Positions 1-6,268 of a stretch of 26,147 bases of DNA are shown here, piece by piece; positions within the stretch are counted from its first letter, which is position 1; the number at the start of each line of letters is the position of its first letter. The translations under genes and the position numbers were made by a program. The stretch spans positions 1-26,147 of the IMG/VR virus record IMGVR_UViG_3300018005_000047; one strand, 5' to 3'. The notes below the pieces were generated by a model that worked only from the letters and a program-made list of their open reading frames with translations, did no database searches and was not told the DNA's origin. Origin of the DNA: a virus.

Positions 1-1
1 A

Positions 2-67
2 GATGAATTTCATCAAAAAATTAAAGAAATGTATGAAAAATTTAATAAAGAAAATAACCTTGGTTAA
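2..67 (+). CDS. 3' end of an upstream gene (partial)
   Basis: An open frame enters from the left edge and ends with TAA at 65-67, giving 21 visible residues that are rich in lysine and glutamate and look helical (starting DEFHQKIKEMYEK). It is followed by 27 bases of AT-rich leader before the methyltransferase start. It is most likely the C-terminus of another early phage gene. Too little is visible to name it, and a chance open frame cannot be excluded. Confidence 0.45.
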   Translation, partial: DEFHQKIKEMYEKFNKENNLG

Positions 68-94
68 CATAATCAACATTATAGGACTAAAATT

Positions 95-850
95 ATGGGT
101 GATTTCAATTTAATTCAAGGTGATTGTTTAGAGGAAATGAATAAAATTGAAAATAATTGTATTGATATGATTATTTGTGATTTACCCTATGGGGTTACAC
201 GTAATAAATGGGACAGTTTAATACCTTTAGATAAATTATGGATTCATTATAAACGAATAATTAAACAAAATGGTATTATTATTTTATTTGGGCAAGATAA
301 ATTTTCAGCCAGGTTAATGTTATCTAATGAGAAAATGCACCGTTATAATTTAATTTGGGAAAAGACTACTGTTACCGGGTTTTTAAATGCAAAAAAAATG
401 CCTTTAAGATGCCATGAAGATATTTTGATTTTTTATAAGAATTTACCAACATACAACCCTCAAAAAACATTTGGCCATGAACGTAAAGTATCAACGGTAC
501 AACATAAACGAAACAGTATTAAAACATCAAATTATGGTGATTATGGTTTGTTCAATTATGATAGCACTGAACGTTTTCCGCGAAGCATTTTAAAATTTGG
601 CATTGATAAACAATCTGAACCATTGCACCCTACTCAAAAACCGGTAAAACTGCTTGAATATCTAATATACACTTATTCAAATGAGAATGATTTAATATTA
701 GATAATTGTATGGGGTCTGGTTCAAGTGGAATTGCTTGTAAAAATCTCAATCGAAATTTTATAGGTATTGAAAAAGATGAAAAATATTTTTATATAGCAA
801 AAAATAGAATTGAAAATCATATCGTTCAATTATCAGTAAAAATGAAATAA
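95..850 (+). CDS. DNA adenine/N4-cytosine methyltransferase, beta class
   Basis: A 251-residue amino-methyltransferase that should transfer a methyl group from S-adenosylmethionine to the exocyclic amine of adenine (N6) or cytosine (N4) in DNA. The catalytic motif IV appears as DLPYG at residues 29-33, a DPPY variant. HPTQKP lies at 178-183, and SAM-binding motif I follows near the C-terminus (D203, then GSGSSG at 207-212). The order catalytic motif, target recognition, then SAM motif is that of the beta class. Length is normal for a solitary phage enzyme and no restriction nuclease is adjacent, so self-protection against host restriction is the likely role. The gene is clearly AT-richer than the structural genes, which may indicate separate acquisition. 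Target sequence cannot be read. The start ATG has no Shine-Dalgarno sequence, as is usual for Bacteroidota. Confidence 0.93.
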   Translation: MGDFNLIQGDCLEEMNKIENNCIDMIICDLPYGVTRNKWDSLIPLDKLWIHYKRIIKQNGIIILFGQDKFSARLMLSNEKMHRYNLIWEKTTVTGFLNAKKMPLRCHEDILIFYKNLPTYNPQKTFGHERKVSTVQHKRNSIKTSNYGDYGLFNYDSTERFPRSILKFGIDKQSEPLHPTQKPVKLLEYLIYTYSNENDLILDNCMGSGSSGIACKNLNRNFIGIEKDEKYFYIAKNRIENHIVQLSVKMK

Positions 851-861
851 AACTTTTTTTC

Positions 862-1149
862 ATGACCAAAGACGAACTAAAAGAAATTGTACAGGTTTGT
901 ATTGAAAATACGTGGTACAAAAGACAATCGTTTGACCCTATAGGCGAGCAAACAGAATTTTTGACCGATGCACTTTGGAGCCGGTTAACCCCTTTTGTTT
1001 ACCAAGAGCAAATCATACCATACATCAAAATTGAAAAAGATTTACAAATTGAAAAAATGAAACAACTTGGAATCAATACCAATGGTCAAATATTTGAACA
1101 GATGGTAAATACTGTTATTTATATGCTCGAAGAACAACAAAAAAAATAA
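862..1149 (+). CDS. hypothetical protein, 95 aa
   Basis: A soluble 95-residue protein starting 11 bases after the methyltransferase stop. I do not recognise a family. It has no signal peptide or membrane segment, a mixed N-terminal half with aromatic residues (NTWYKRQSFDP) and a lysine/glutamate-rich helical C-terminal half ending in EEQQKK. Tight spacing to both neighbours suggests it belongs to the same early operon. Confidence 0.7.
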   Translation: MTKDELKEIVQVCIENTWYKRQSFDPIGEQTEFLTDALWSRLTPFVYQEQIIPYIKIEKDLQIEKMKQLGINTNGQIFEQMVNTVIYMLEEQQKK

Positions 1150-1153
1150 CATT

Positions 1154-1423
1154 ATGGATGATGTTGCCCTACCTAGTTTTAGAGAATTAAACATGTTTGC
1201 TTTTAAACTACCAGTGATAGCCATTTATTTTAACACCTCAGATTATCCAAATAAGTACATTGCACGGGTTTTTGAAAGCTTACCAACCCCAATCCCCAAA
1301 AGGTATATTTTAATCAAAGATACCCTATCAGAAATCGAAACCGATATAATCGAAAACTTAAACATGATATTAATTAACCGGGATTCTACGGATGATCCCC
1401 ATATAATAGAATGTTTTATTTAA
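1154..1423 (+). CDS. hypothetical protein, 89 aa
   Basis: An 89-residue protein starting 4 bases after the previous stop. It is unrecognised, soluble and without conspicuous motifs; the C-terminus is acidic and ends in HIIECFI. A short proline-rich segment (SLPTPIPKRY) lies near the middle. Position and spacing place it in the early accessory operon. Confidence 0.65.
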   Translation: MDDVALPSFRELNMFAFKLPVIAIYFNTSDYPNKYIARVFESLPTPIPKRYILIKDTLSEIETDIIENLNMILINRDSTDDPHIIECFI

Positions 1424-1435
1424 TAATTATACATT

Positions 1436-1894
1436 ATGAGAGGTTACCGTAAACGTAAGTATGTGCCCGCCGATGGGGTAAAGTACACAACAAAAAAATG
1501 GGAATATTCAGCAAAAAACGATGAAATTAGGGCAAGTTTTATTGTTAATGAGATTTTGCTTGAAAAAATTAAGACTATTGCAGCAAATGAAAACTTATTT
1601 ATTAAAGAATTGATAAATGGCGCGTTACAGGATATCGTTACCAAGTACGAAGCCGAACATGGAATCATTGAACTGCATCTGAATAAAACAGTTAATTATA
1701 TAGTCATTAATGATTTAAAATATTATTCAATACATGAAACGGCCAAAATTTTAAGTATGGCAGATCAAACGGTAAGAAATTGGGTCAAAGATAAAAAGCT
1801 GAAAAAGAGTAAATTTGGTAACCACGTGTTAATTTGTGAAACTGAGATTGAAAAATATACAGATCGGTTATTGAATGGAACGGATAAAATTTAA
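1436..1894 (+). CDS. DNA-binding regulator: ribbon-helix-helix-like + excisionase/MerR-type HTH
   Basis: A 152-residue protein with two probable DNA-binding parts. Residues about 28-70 resemble a ribbon-helix-helix module (a short strand, then LLEKIKTIAANENLFIKEL). Residues about 95-150 form an excisionase/HTH_17-type winged helix-turn-helix, with the signature YYSIHETAKILSMADQTVRN followed by a basic WVKDKKLKKSKFG turn and a terminal helix. Such proteins act as excisionases, repressors or replication accessory factors in mobile elements. The N-terminus (MRGYRKRKY) is strongly basic and could also touch DNA. It ends tail-to-tail with a minus-strand gene, overlapping it by 27 bases. Which role it has cannot be decided from sequence. 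Confidence 0.75.
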   Translation: MRGYRKRKYVPADGVKYTTKKWEYSAKNDEIRASFIVNEILLEKIKTIAANENLFIKELINGALQDIVTKYEAEHGIIELHLNKTVNYIVINDLKYYSIHETAKILSMADQTVRNWVKDKKLKKSKFGNHVLICETEIEKYTDRLLNGTDKI

Positions 1895-2086
1895 TATTTC
1901 AATCATAGTTTTTTCAAGTTGTATTGATTCGTCTTCTGTTAAATTGGCATGATTGACACCTAAATAAGCAATATCTTTTATTTCTTCTATATATTTAGGG
2001 TCAAATATATCTTCGGCCATTGCCCAAAATTCAACTTGGGCACTAATTAAAGCACATATTCGAATTTGTTTTTCGGTTGGTTTCAT
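1868..2086 (-). CDS. small hypothetical protein, 72 aa (minus strand)
   Basis: A 72-residue minus-strand frame starting MKPTEKQIRIC. The same frame stays open further upstream, but that extension covers the small membrane-protein gene in another frame, so the internal ATG is preferred. Its start overlaps the stop of that gene as ATGA, typical of translational coupling. The protein is soluble, helical and acidic (AEDIFDPKYIEEIKDIAY), and unrecognised. It converges on the RHH/HTH regulator and overlaps its end by 27 bases. The ATGA coupling and the promoter in front of the pair support reality. Confidence 0.6.
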   Translation of the reverse strand: MKPTEKQIRICALISAQVEFWAMAEDIFDPKYIEEIKDIAYLGVNHANLTEDESIQLEKTMIEILNFIRSIQ

Positions 2087-2232
2087 TTTATAAATTTTAG
2101 GATTATATAGGTAAACAGACCAAAAGCCATAAAAATTGAAGTAACCAACCAAATGATAATGGTAGTTTGAATTTTTGATATATCTTCTTTTGTTGATAGG
2201 ATTTTTTTATTGTAGATTGGTGTACTATTCAT
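2083..2232 (-). CDS. 49-aa single-pass membrane protein (minus strand)
   Basis: A short frame read directly from the reverse complement: ATG at 2232, TGA at 2083-2085, 49 residues. A polar N-terminus (MNSTPIYNKKILSTKEDISK) is followed by one hydrophobic segment from about residue 25 to 46 (IIIWLVTSIFMAFGLFTYII) and a short basic tail. It overlaps the next gene by ATGA. A TATATTTG promoter element lies about 20 bases upstream. Small single-pass proteins of this shape occur in phages as holin-like, superinfection-exclusion or host-takeover proteins; nothing here decides which. Confidence 0.6.
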   Translation of the reverse strand: MNSTPIYNKKILSTKEDISKIQTTIIIWLVTSIFMAFGLFTYIILKFIK

Positions 2233-2251
2233 ATTTACTTTTTTGGTAATA

Positions 2252-2259
2252 CAAATATA
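2252..2259 (-). promoter_or_regulatory. Bacteroidota-type -7 promoter element, minus strand
   Basis: The minus strand reads TATATTTG, an exact match to the TAnnTTTG consensus, 19 bases before the start at 2232. A TTTC that could serve as the -33 element lies 19 bases upstream, inside the first codons of the divergent DUF4326 gene. It would drive the 49-aa/72-aa pair. Confidence 0.6.
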
Positions 2260-2276
2260 TAAAAATTATCTAATCT

Positions 2277-2663
2277 ATGAAACGAATACAGCGCAAGCGT
2301 ACCAAAGGCTGGAAGATGCCTGAAAACTGTATTTATGTGGGTCGGCCAACGAAATGGGGCAACCCTGTAAAGCTGGTGGGCGATATTATTTATATCCATG
2401 CCGGATATAGGCGAAAGGGTTTAGACCCTTGGGTTTTTTATAATGTTGGTGACAAGTTTGACATTATACATCTTTATTCGCTCATTTTATTAGGCTTGCC
2501 ATTTGTAGACAAAGATTTACAGTATTGGAGCGATAAATTTAAAGAAAACGACCTAAATGAATTAAAAAATAAAAATTTAGCGTGTTTTTGCCCTATTGGC
2601 GAGCCGTGCCACGCAGATATTTTAATCCACGCTTTGAACGAAACTTTTGATGTTCAATGTTGA
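2277..2663 (+). CDS. DUF4326 family protein
   Basis: A 128-residue protein matching the DUF4326 family seen in many phages and bacteria. The family signature is visible at both ends: a basic N-terminus leading to VGRPTKWGNP (residues 21-30), and LACFCPIGEPCHADIL (about 101-116) with the conserved cysteines and histidine. Biochemical function of the family is not established to my knowledge. The clustered Cys/His residues suggest metal binding. Length is normal. The ATG is divergent from the minus-strand promoter at 2252-2259, and the 3' end overlaps a minus-strand gene by 42 bases. Confidence 0.85.
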   Translation: MKRIQRKRTKGWKMPENCIYVGRPTKWGNPVKLVGDIIYIHAGYRRKGLDPWVFYNVGDKFDIIHLYSLILLGLPFVDKDLQYWSDKFKENDLNELKNKNLACFCPIGEPCHADILIHALNETFDVQC

Positions 2664-2819
2664 TTTATGTAACCTTTTATTAAATTCGTCAAAGGTTATT
2701 AACTCTTCATAAAAACTAAAGTGAAAATTCATCCTGTCCCAACCATCATAATCTAATATTTCAATATACTTATACTTAGTAGCTAACCACAGATTTGAAG
2801 TATTCACAATTGTTTCCAT
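2622..2819 (-). CDS. small hypothetical protein, 65 aa (minus strand)
   Basis: A 65-residue minus-strand frame, unrecognised, aromatic-rich and acidic (KYKYIEILDYDGWDRMNFHF). It ends inside the last 14 codons of the DUF4326 gene (42-base overlap). Support comes from a consensus -7 element (TATTTTTG, 2869-2876) upstream and from otherwise unassigned space. Weak pattern similarity to the 4717-4932 protein (an aromatic/acidic stretch followed by a K-S near the C-terminus) was noticed but is not convincing. Confidence 0.5.
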   Translation of the reverse strand: METIVNTSNLWLATKYKYIEILDYDGWDRMNFHFSFYEELITFDEFNKRLHKSTLNIKSFVQSVD

Positions 2820-2868
2820 TGTTTTCTCTTGTTTTTACTTTGTTTTACCTTCTCCAATTCTCTATATA

Positions 2869-2876
2869 CAAAAATA
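2869..2876 (-). promoter_or_regulatory. Bacteroidota-type -7 element, minus strand
   Basis: The minus strand reads TATTTTTG, fitting TAnnTTTG, about 50 bases before the start at 2819. The rest of the 2820-2973 gap is AT-rich leader for the replication gene at 2974; only a one-mismatch plus-strand element (GATCTTTG, near 2919) was seen there. Confidence 0.4.
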
Positions 2877-2973
2877 ATAATTAAAAATCAATATTGTTTA
2901 TTTAAAAAGTTCACTTGATCTTTGAGAGGCATTTCCCTTATAATTTAGATTAAAAACCTAAAAATTTACAACA

Positions 2974-3771
2974 ATGGCGTACCGTTATACTAACACAGGT
3001 AAGTGGGACGATGCCTGGTTCAGCGATTTAAAAACCCTTGAAAAATTATTGTTTGTTTACCTATGTGACAATTGCGATTGTGCCGGGTTTATTGAAGTTA
3101 TACCCAGACATTGGGCGAATGACATTGGCGAAGGCCTGGAAAATGTCAAACAGGCATTAGTTGGCATTGAAAAGGCTGTAATATATTCAGAGTCACGAGA
3201 TTGTATATTTTTAAAGACATTTTTGAAACATCAAAAAAACCTGCCCTTAAATATCTCTAATAAATCACACCAAGGAATAATTTACCGATATAACCTTTAT
3301 AAACATAAATTTAAAAATCAATATATTATTGACATTTTTGAAGGGGCTTCAAAGGGGCTTTTTAGCCCCACTGGTAAAGGTAATAGTAAAGGTAATGGTA
3401 ATTGTAATTTGGAAAGGGGTCAGGGGGAAACCAAAACATGGCGCACCGATTTTCAGGTTTATCAAAATGATCTGCGCAGCGCATGGAAAGACATTGTAAC
3501 ACCTGAATACATTGCAGAACGACAAAAATTCCACCCTAACCTGGAGATAAAATTAACCTTACAAAAAGCCTGCAAAGACTATTGGCTACTTGAAAAAGGA
3601 TGGAACAACAAAAGAAGCAAACCTGAAGAAATTGATTGGAAATATACTTTTAACATCTCTCTTTTAGATAAGCTTAACCAAGTTTATAAAAATAAATTTA
3701 ACGGTGAAAACCAAGCAGGTTATAAATATCCTTCTATACGGCCAAAACAAAAAGTTTTTGAGATAAATTAA
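2974..3771 (+). CDS. replisome-organizer-like replication initiator
   Basis: A 265-residue protein resembling phage replication initiators (lambda O / DnaD-like organizers). The N-terminal ~100 residues look like a winged helix of this class (KWDDAWFSDLKTLEKLLFVY, then DCAGFIEV and a conserved tryptophan). A low-complexity linker follows at about 128-150 (GKGNSKGNGNCN at 134-145), then a helical C-terminal part (about 155-240) that could recruit helicase or a loader. It would bind the phage origin and start replication. The linker DNA consists of hexamer repeats next to a hairpin, recalling lambda, whose origin lies inside O. Family assignment is by fold-like pattern, so function is probable rather than certain. 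Confidence 0.7.
   Translation: MAYRYTNTGKWDDAWFSDLKTLEKLLFVYLCDNCDCAGFIEVIPRHWANDIGEGLENVKQALVGIEKAVIYSESRDCIFLKTFLKHQKNLPLNISNKSHQGIIYRYNLYKHKFKNQYIIDIFEGASKGLFSPTGKGNSKGNGNCNLERGQGETKTWRTDFQVYQNDLRSAWKDIVTPEYIAERQKFHPNLEIKLTLQKACKDYWLLEKGWNNKRSKPEEIDWKYTFNISLLDKLNQVYKNKFNGENQAGYKYPSIRPKQKVFEIN
3343..3408 (+). repeat. iteron-like hexamer repeats and hairpin inside the initiator gene
   Basis: Two GGGGCTT copies (3343-3349, 3354-3360) and a hairpin GGGGCT-TTTT-AGCCCC (3354-3369) precede six tandem hexamers at 3373-3408: GGTAAA, GGTAAT, AGTAAA, GGTAAT, GGTAAT, TGTAAT. They are in frame and encode the Gly/Lys/Asn linker. This is a candidate replication origin, or simply a repetitive linker. Confidence 0.5.
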
Positions 3772-3781
3772 TAATTACAAT

Positions 3782-4165
3782 ATGTTTAAAGTACCTGAAC
3801 AATTTCGGATGAAATATGGCAATATGGGCACCGATAAATCATACGGCAACAATGGTGTTTTTCTGGTGCCAATCAATAAGGGCGATATAGCACAATGTAT
3901 TGCATCAGATGGCGAAGGCTGGGAACATGTATCAATTACCCTTTACCAGGGTAAAAATATGAGGCAATTGGTACGTTGCGCGTATTGGAATGAAATGAGC
4001 TTTATAAAAAATAAGTTTTGGGATGAAAATGATTGCGTTGTTCAGTTTCACCCGCCAAAATCTGACTATGTGAACAATCATCCATATTGTTTGCACCTAT
4101 GGCGTCCTACGACTTTTGAAATACCACGGCCTGACCCAATTTTAGTTGGTATAAAATCAAAATAA
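3782..4165 (+). CDS. conserved phage protein, DUF7694-like
   Basis: A 127-residue protein resembling a widespread phage/prophage family. The recognisable features are GWEHVSITL (about 42-50), a WNEMSFIKNKFW block, and the C-terminal VVQFHPPKSDYVNNHPYCLH followed by LWRP. The many conserved tryptophan, histidine and proline residues imply a compact enzyme-like or binding domain, but the function is unknown. It sits 10 bases after the initiator gene and is followed closely by two more genes, so it belongs to the replication-side operon. Confidence 0.75.
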   Translation: MFKVPEQFRMKYGNMGTDKSYGNNGVFLVPINKGDIAQCIASDGEGWEHVSITLYQGKNMRQLVRCAYWNEMSFIKNKFWDENDCVVQFHPPKSDYVNNHPYCLHLWRPTTFEIPRPDPILVGIKSK

Positions 4166-4167
4166 CC

Positions 4168-4377
4168 ATGCCAAAAAACCGAAATCGAATTAACATTACA
4201 ATTTGTATTGATCCGTCTGTAGGGTTAATTTTAAGCGGTTTTCTATTTGCGAACGAAAAAACGATACTTGATTGTATTAAAGAAAACGATCGTTTAACAA
4301 AACGAGATATAACAGAGCTTAAACATATTATACAAGAAATAAACCAAAGGTTCCGTGAAAACTATTTTGAAAGCTAA
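4168..4377 (+). CDS. hypothetical protein, 69 aa
   Basis: A 69-residue protein starting 2 bases after the preceding stop and ending 2 bases before the nuclease start. It begins with a basic segment, has a moderately hydrophobic stretch (SVGLILSGFLFA) too short and polar for a secure membrane call, and ends in a helical charged tail. No family recognised. Tight packing supports it as a real gene. Confidence 0.6.
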   Translation: MPKNRNRINITICIDPSVGLILSGFLFANEKTILDCIKENDRLTKRDITELKHIIQEINQRFRENYFES

Positions 4378-4379
4378 CT

Positions 4380-4757
4380 ATGAATAAAGAAGAATGTTTG
4401 CAATTTGCTATTTGCAATTACATCAAAAAACAATATCCCGGTGTAATTTTTAACTCTGATTTGTCAGGCCTTAGATTAAACAAGGTACAGGCGATAAAAG
4501 TTAAAAAAATACGGTCTTCAAACGCCTGGCCAGACATGTTTTTTCCTGAACCACGGGACAAATACCACGGGCTTTATATCGAACTGAAGGTTGATCATAC
4601 GACCATTGTTAAAAAAAATGGTGAGATGACTGCAAACAAACATATTAACGAACAATTAGAAATGTTAAAAGAATTAAACAGGCGTGGCTATATGGCAAAA
4701 TTCGCAGTTGGTTATATCATGGCAAAAGAAATAATTGATAATTATTTAAACTTATGA
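4380..4757 (+). CDS. VRR-NUC domain nuclease
   Basis: A 125-residue stand-alone VRR-NUC protein, a PD-(D/E)XK superfamily nuclease often found in phages and thought to cut branched or structured DNA during recombination or replication. Visible core: helix with EECLQFAICNYIKKQYPGV, D52 in the WPD motif, E68-L-K70 in GLYIELKVD, Q92 in EQLEMLKELNRRGY, and a final strand. This is the usual order and size for the phage single-domain version. It overlaps a convergent minus-strand gene by 41 bases. Confidence 0.88.
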   Translation: MNKEECLQFAICNYIKKQYPGVIFNSDLSGLRLNKVQAIKVKKIRSSNAWPDMFFPEPRDKYHGLYIELKVDHTTIVKKNGEMTANKHINEQLEMLKELNRRGYMAKFAVGYIMAKEIIDNYLNL

Positions 4758-4932
4758 ACGTATAGGATTTAAATAAATCGGCCACCAGGTAATTAATATC
4801 TTTTATGTTTATTTCAAATGAAATCGAATAAAAATCAATGGGGTGTTCTTCAATTTTACATATTTCAATGAGCATTTCGAAGGATATATCAAACTCATTA
4901 GTAAGGTAATTGAAATAACTACGGGGTTTCAT
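4717..4932 (-). CDS. small hypothetical protein, 71 aa (minus strand)
   Basis: A 71-residue acidic minus-strand frame starting MKPRSYFNYL, unrecognised. It converges on the VRR-NUC gene and overlaps its last 41 bases, the same tail-to-tail arrangement as two other small minus-strand genes in this block. The upstream region has only an imperfect -7 element (TAAATTTA on the minus strand). Coding status is uncertain. Confidence 0.42.
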   Translation of the reverse strand: MKPRSYFNYLTNEFDISFEMLIEICKIEEHPIDFYSISFEINIKDINYLVADLFKSYTFISLNNYQLFLLP

Positions 4933-4973
4933 GATTTTCGTTTTTTTATATCTTTTGTAAATTTAATATTTAA

Positions 4974-5003
4974 TTTGCGAAATCTTAATTTATGCTATAT
5001 TTG
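4974..5003 (+). promoter_or_regulatory. Bacteroidota housekeeping-type promoter
   Basis: TTTG at 4974-4977 and TATATTTG at 4996-5003 are separated by 18 bases, a near-consensus -33/-7 pair. The start codon of the ASCH-like gene follows 17 bases downstream. It begins a new plus-strand transcription unit. Confidence 0.75.
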
Positions 5004-5020
5004 TATTAAATAATAATTGT

Positions 5021-5410
5021 ATGACTTTAGACGAATTTGAAAAATTAAAGCCCTCATTATTAGAACAAAATAAAGAAATTTATTTGCCAATCACAAAAGA
5101 GAACCTTCTTTTGATATTAAAAGGCGAAAAAACAAAAGATTATAGAGAAAATTCTCTTTATAATGCTGAGAAACTTTGTTATTCTGTGCTTTATGCCGAC
5201 GGTATAAAATACGGGGTTGGCAAACCTGAAATCAAAACGGTTTTATTTTTAGCTGGCCGCAACAAAGAAGCATTGAGGGCACGCATTGAGGTTCAAATGA
5301 TACGAACAGAAAAATTTATTCAAAATGTGCCTGAAAATTTCAAACAGGGCGATACCGCGATAACTATTTATTTAGGCCAAATACTTGAAACTAATTATAA
5401 AAAGCCTTAA
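5021..5410 (+). CDS. ASCH-domain-like protein
   Basis: A 129-residue protein with an ASCH-like signature: GEKTKDYR at residues 35-42 fits the GxKxx(E/D)xR pattern that marks this RNA-binding, PUA-like fold. The LPITKENLLLIL strand-helix lies before it and ARIEVQMIRTEKF strands lie after. ASCH proteins are associated with RNA binding or nucleoside hydrolysis. Length is normal for a single domain. It has its own strong promoter just upstream. Family assignment rests on the motif plus the order of strands, so it is moderate. Confidence 0.65.
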   Translation: MTLDEFEKLKPSLLEQNKEIYLPITKENLLLILKGEKTKDYRENSLYNAEKLCYSVLYADGIKYGVGKPEIKTVLFLAGRNKEALRARIEVQMIRTEKFIQNVPENFKQGDTAITIYLGQILETNYKKP

Positions 5411-5444
5411 TTTTGTGTATTAAAATAATCTAAATTTCATAGCT

Positions 5445-5522
5445 ATGGTACGCAAAGAACTTGTTAAAGCTGAGGGTGGTGGTGCTGGCGATGAATCTAC
5501 CAACGCAGGGTTTTCGGTTTAA
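5445..5522 (+). CDS. possible 25-aa peptide
   Basis: A very short frame, ATG at 5445 to TAA at 5520-5522, giving MVRKELVKAEGGGAGDESTN followed by AGFSV. The Gly-rich stretch and GC-leaning codons differ from the surrounding AT-rich leader. It is followed 20 bases later by an intrinsic terminator, and a weak promoter element (TAAATTTC, 5431-5438) precedes it. It could be a leader peptide, a real micro-protein or part of a small RNA. Confidence 0.3.
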   Translation: MVRKELVKAEGGGAGDESTNAGFSV

Positions 5523-5542
5523 GTATTAGGGTTTTATAAATG

Positions 5543-5568
5543 AAAGGGGGGCGTTATGCCCCTTTTTT
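5543..5568 (+). terminator. intrinsic terminator
   Basis: Stem GGGGC (5548-5552), loop GTTAT, stem GCCCC (5558-5562), then six T residues (5563-5568). It ends the 5021-5522 unit. A longer frame of the next gene would run through this hairpin, which is why the later ATG (5573) is preferred. Confidence 0.8.
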
Positions 5569-5572
5569 GCCT

Positions 5573-6268
5573 ATGACAAATATTAATGACATATTTCAAA
5601 GGGTCAGAGAAAAGACCGATAGCATTATTTTATTTCATAGTGCAACGGGTGACAGTATCTTACTAACTGATTTCTGTTTTAAATGGTTTAAAACTGTACA
5701 GCTCGTGTACATGTATTTTGTGCCTTGTTTACAACATGTTAATAACTATATACAACATACTGAAAACAAATATAATACAAAATTTATTCAAGTGCCCCAT
5801 TACGCCCTTGGCTCGTATATAAAAAGGGGCTTTATGGGTATGAAGAAAGACGAAAACCAAAGATTGTTTACCCTTTCTGACATTGTGGAAATGACAAAAA
5901 CCCAAGTAAATATTCAATGGGCCATGATGGGGTTTAAGCAAGCCGACGGCCTTAACCGGCGGTTAATGTTAAGGGGTTATGATTTAAACGCTATCAATTG
6001 GAACAACCAAAAGGTTTATCCCCTTTCAGAATGGAAAAATAGCCAGGTATTACAATACATTGATAACTTAAATTTAATTAAGCCCCTTTCAATTGATAAC
6101 AATAGGAGCCAAGGCCAAAATATTTCTGATATAAATTATCTTCTTTGGCTTAAAAATAATTACCCTGAAGATTTAGAACTTACAATAAAATATTTTCCTT
6201 TTTGCAGACATAAACTTTTTGATTATGAGTGCCAAAAAAATAGAGAAAATTCTTTACAATCAATCTGA
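5573..6268 (+). CDS. PAPS-reductase-like (adenine nucleotide alpha-hydrolase fold) protein
   Basis: A 231-residue protein of the PAPS reductase / ATP pyrophosphatase-like type found in many phages. The nucleotide-binding loop is recognisable but degenerate: FHSATGDSILL, with HSATGDS at residues 22-28 where active members have SGGKDS. Further family features are the aromatic-rich second strand, the QADGLNRRLMLRG block near 125-137, and a C-terminal Cys/His region (FPFCRHKLF). The next gene is ParB-like and overlaps it. The same pairing occurs in the E. coli IbrA (PAPS-reductase-like) / IbrB (ParB-like) system. Sulfate reduction is unlikely; a regulatory or DNA-modifying role is inferred. The start was set at 5573 because an upstream ATG at 5540 runs through a terminator hairpin. 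Confidence 0.75.
   Translation: MTNINDIFQRVREKTDSIILFHSATGDSILLTDFCFKWFKTVQLVYMYFVPCLQHVNNYIQHTENKYNTKFIQVPHYALGSYIKRGFMGMKKDENQRLFTLSDIVEMTKTQVNIQWAMMGFKQADGLNRRLMLRGYDLNAINWNNQKVYPLSEWKNSQVLQYIDNLNLIKPLSIDNNRSQGQNISDINYLLWLKNNYPEDLELTIKYFPFCRHKLFDYECQKNRENSLQSI

Noticed and set aside
5540-5572. Upstream ATG extension of the PAPS-reductase-like gene
   Set aside because: The extra residues (MKGGRYAPFLP) are encoded by a terminator hairpin and T-tract; the ATG at 5573 begins the family-like part.
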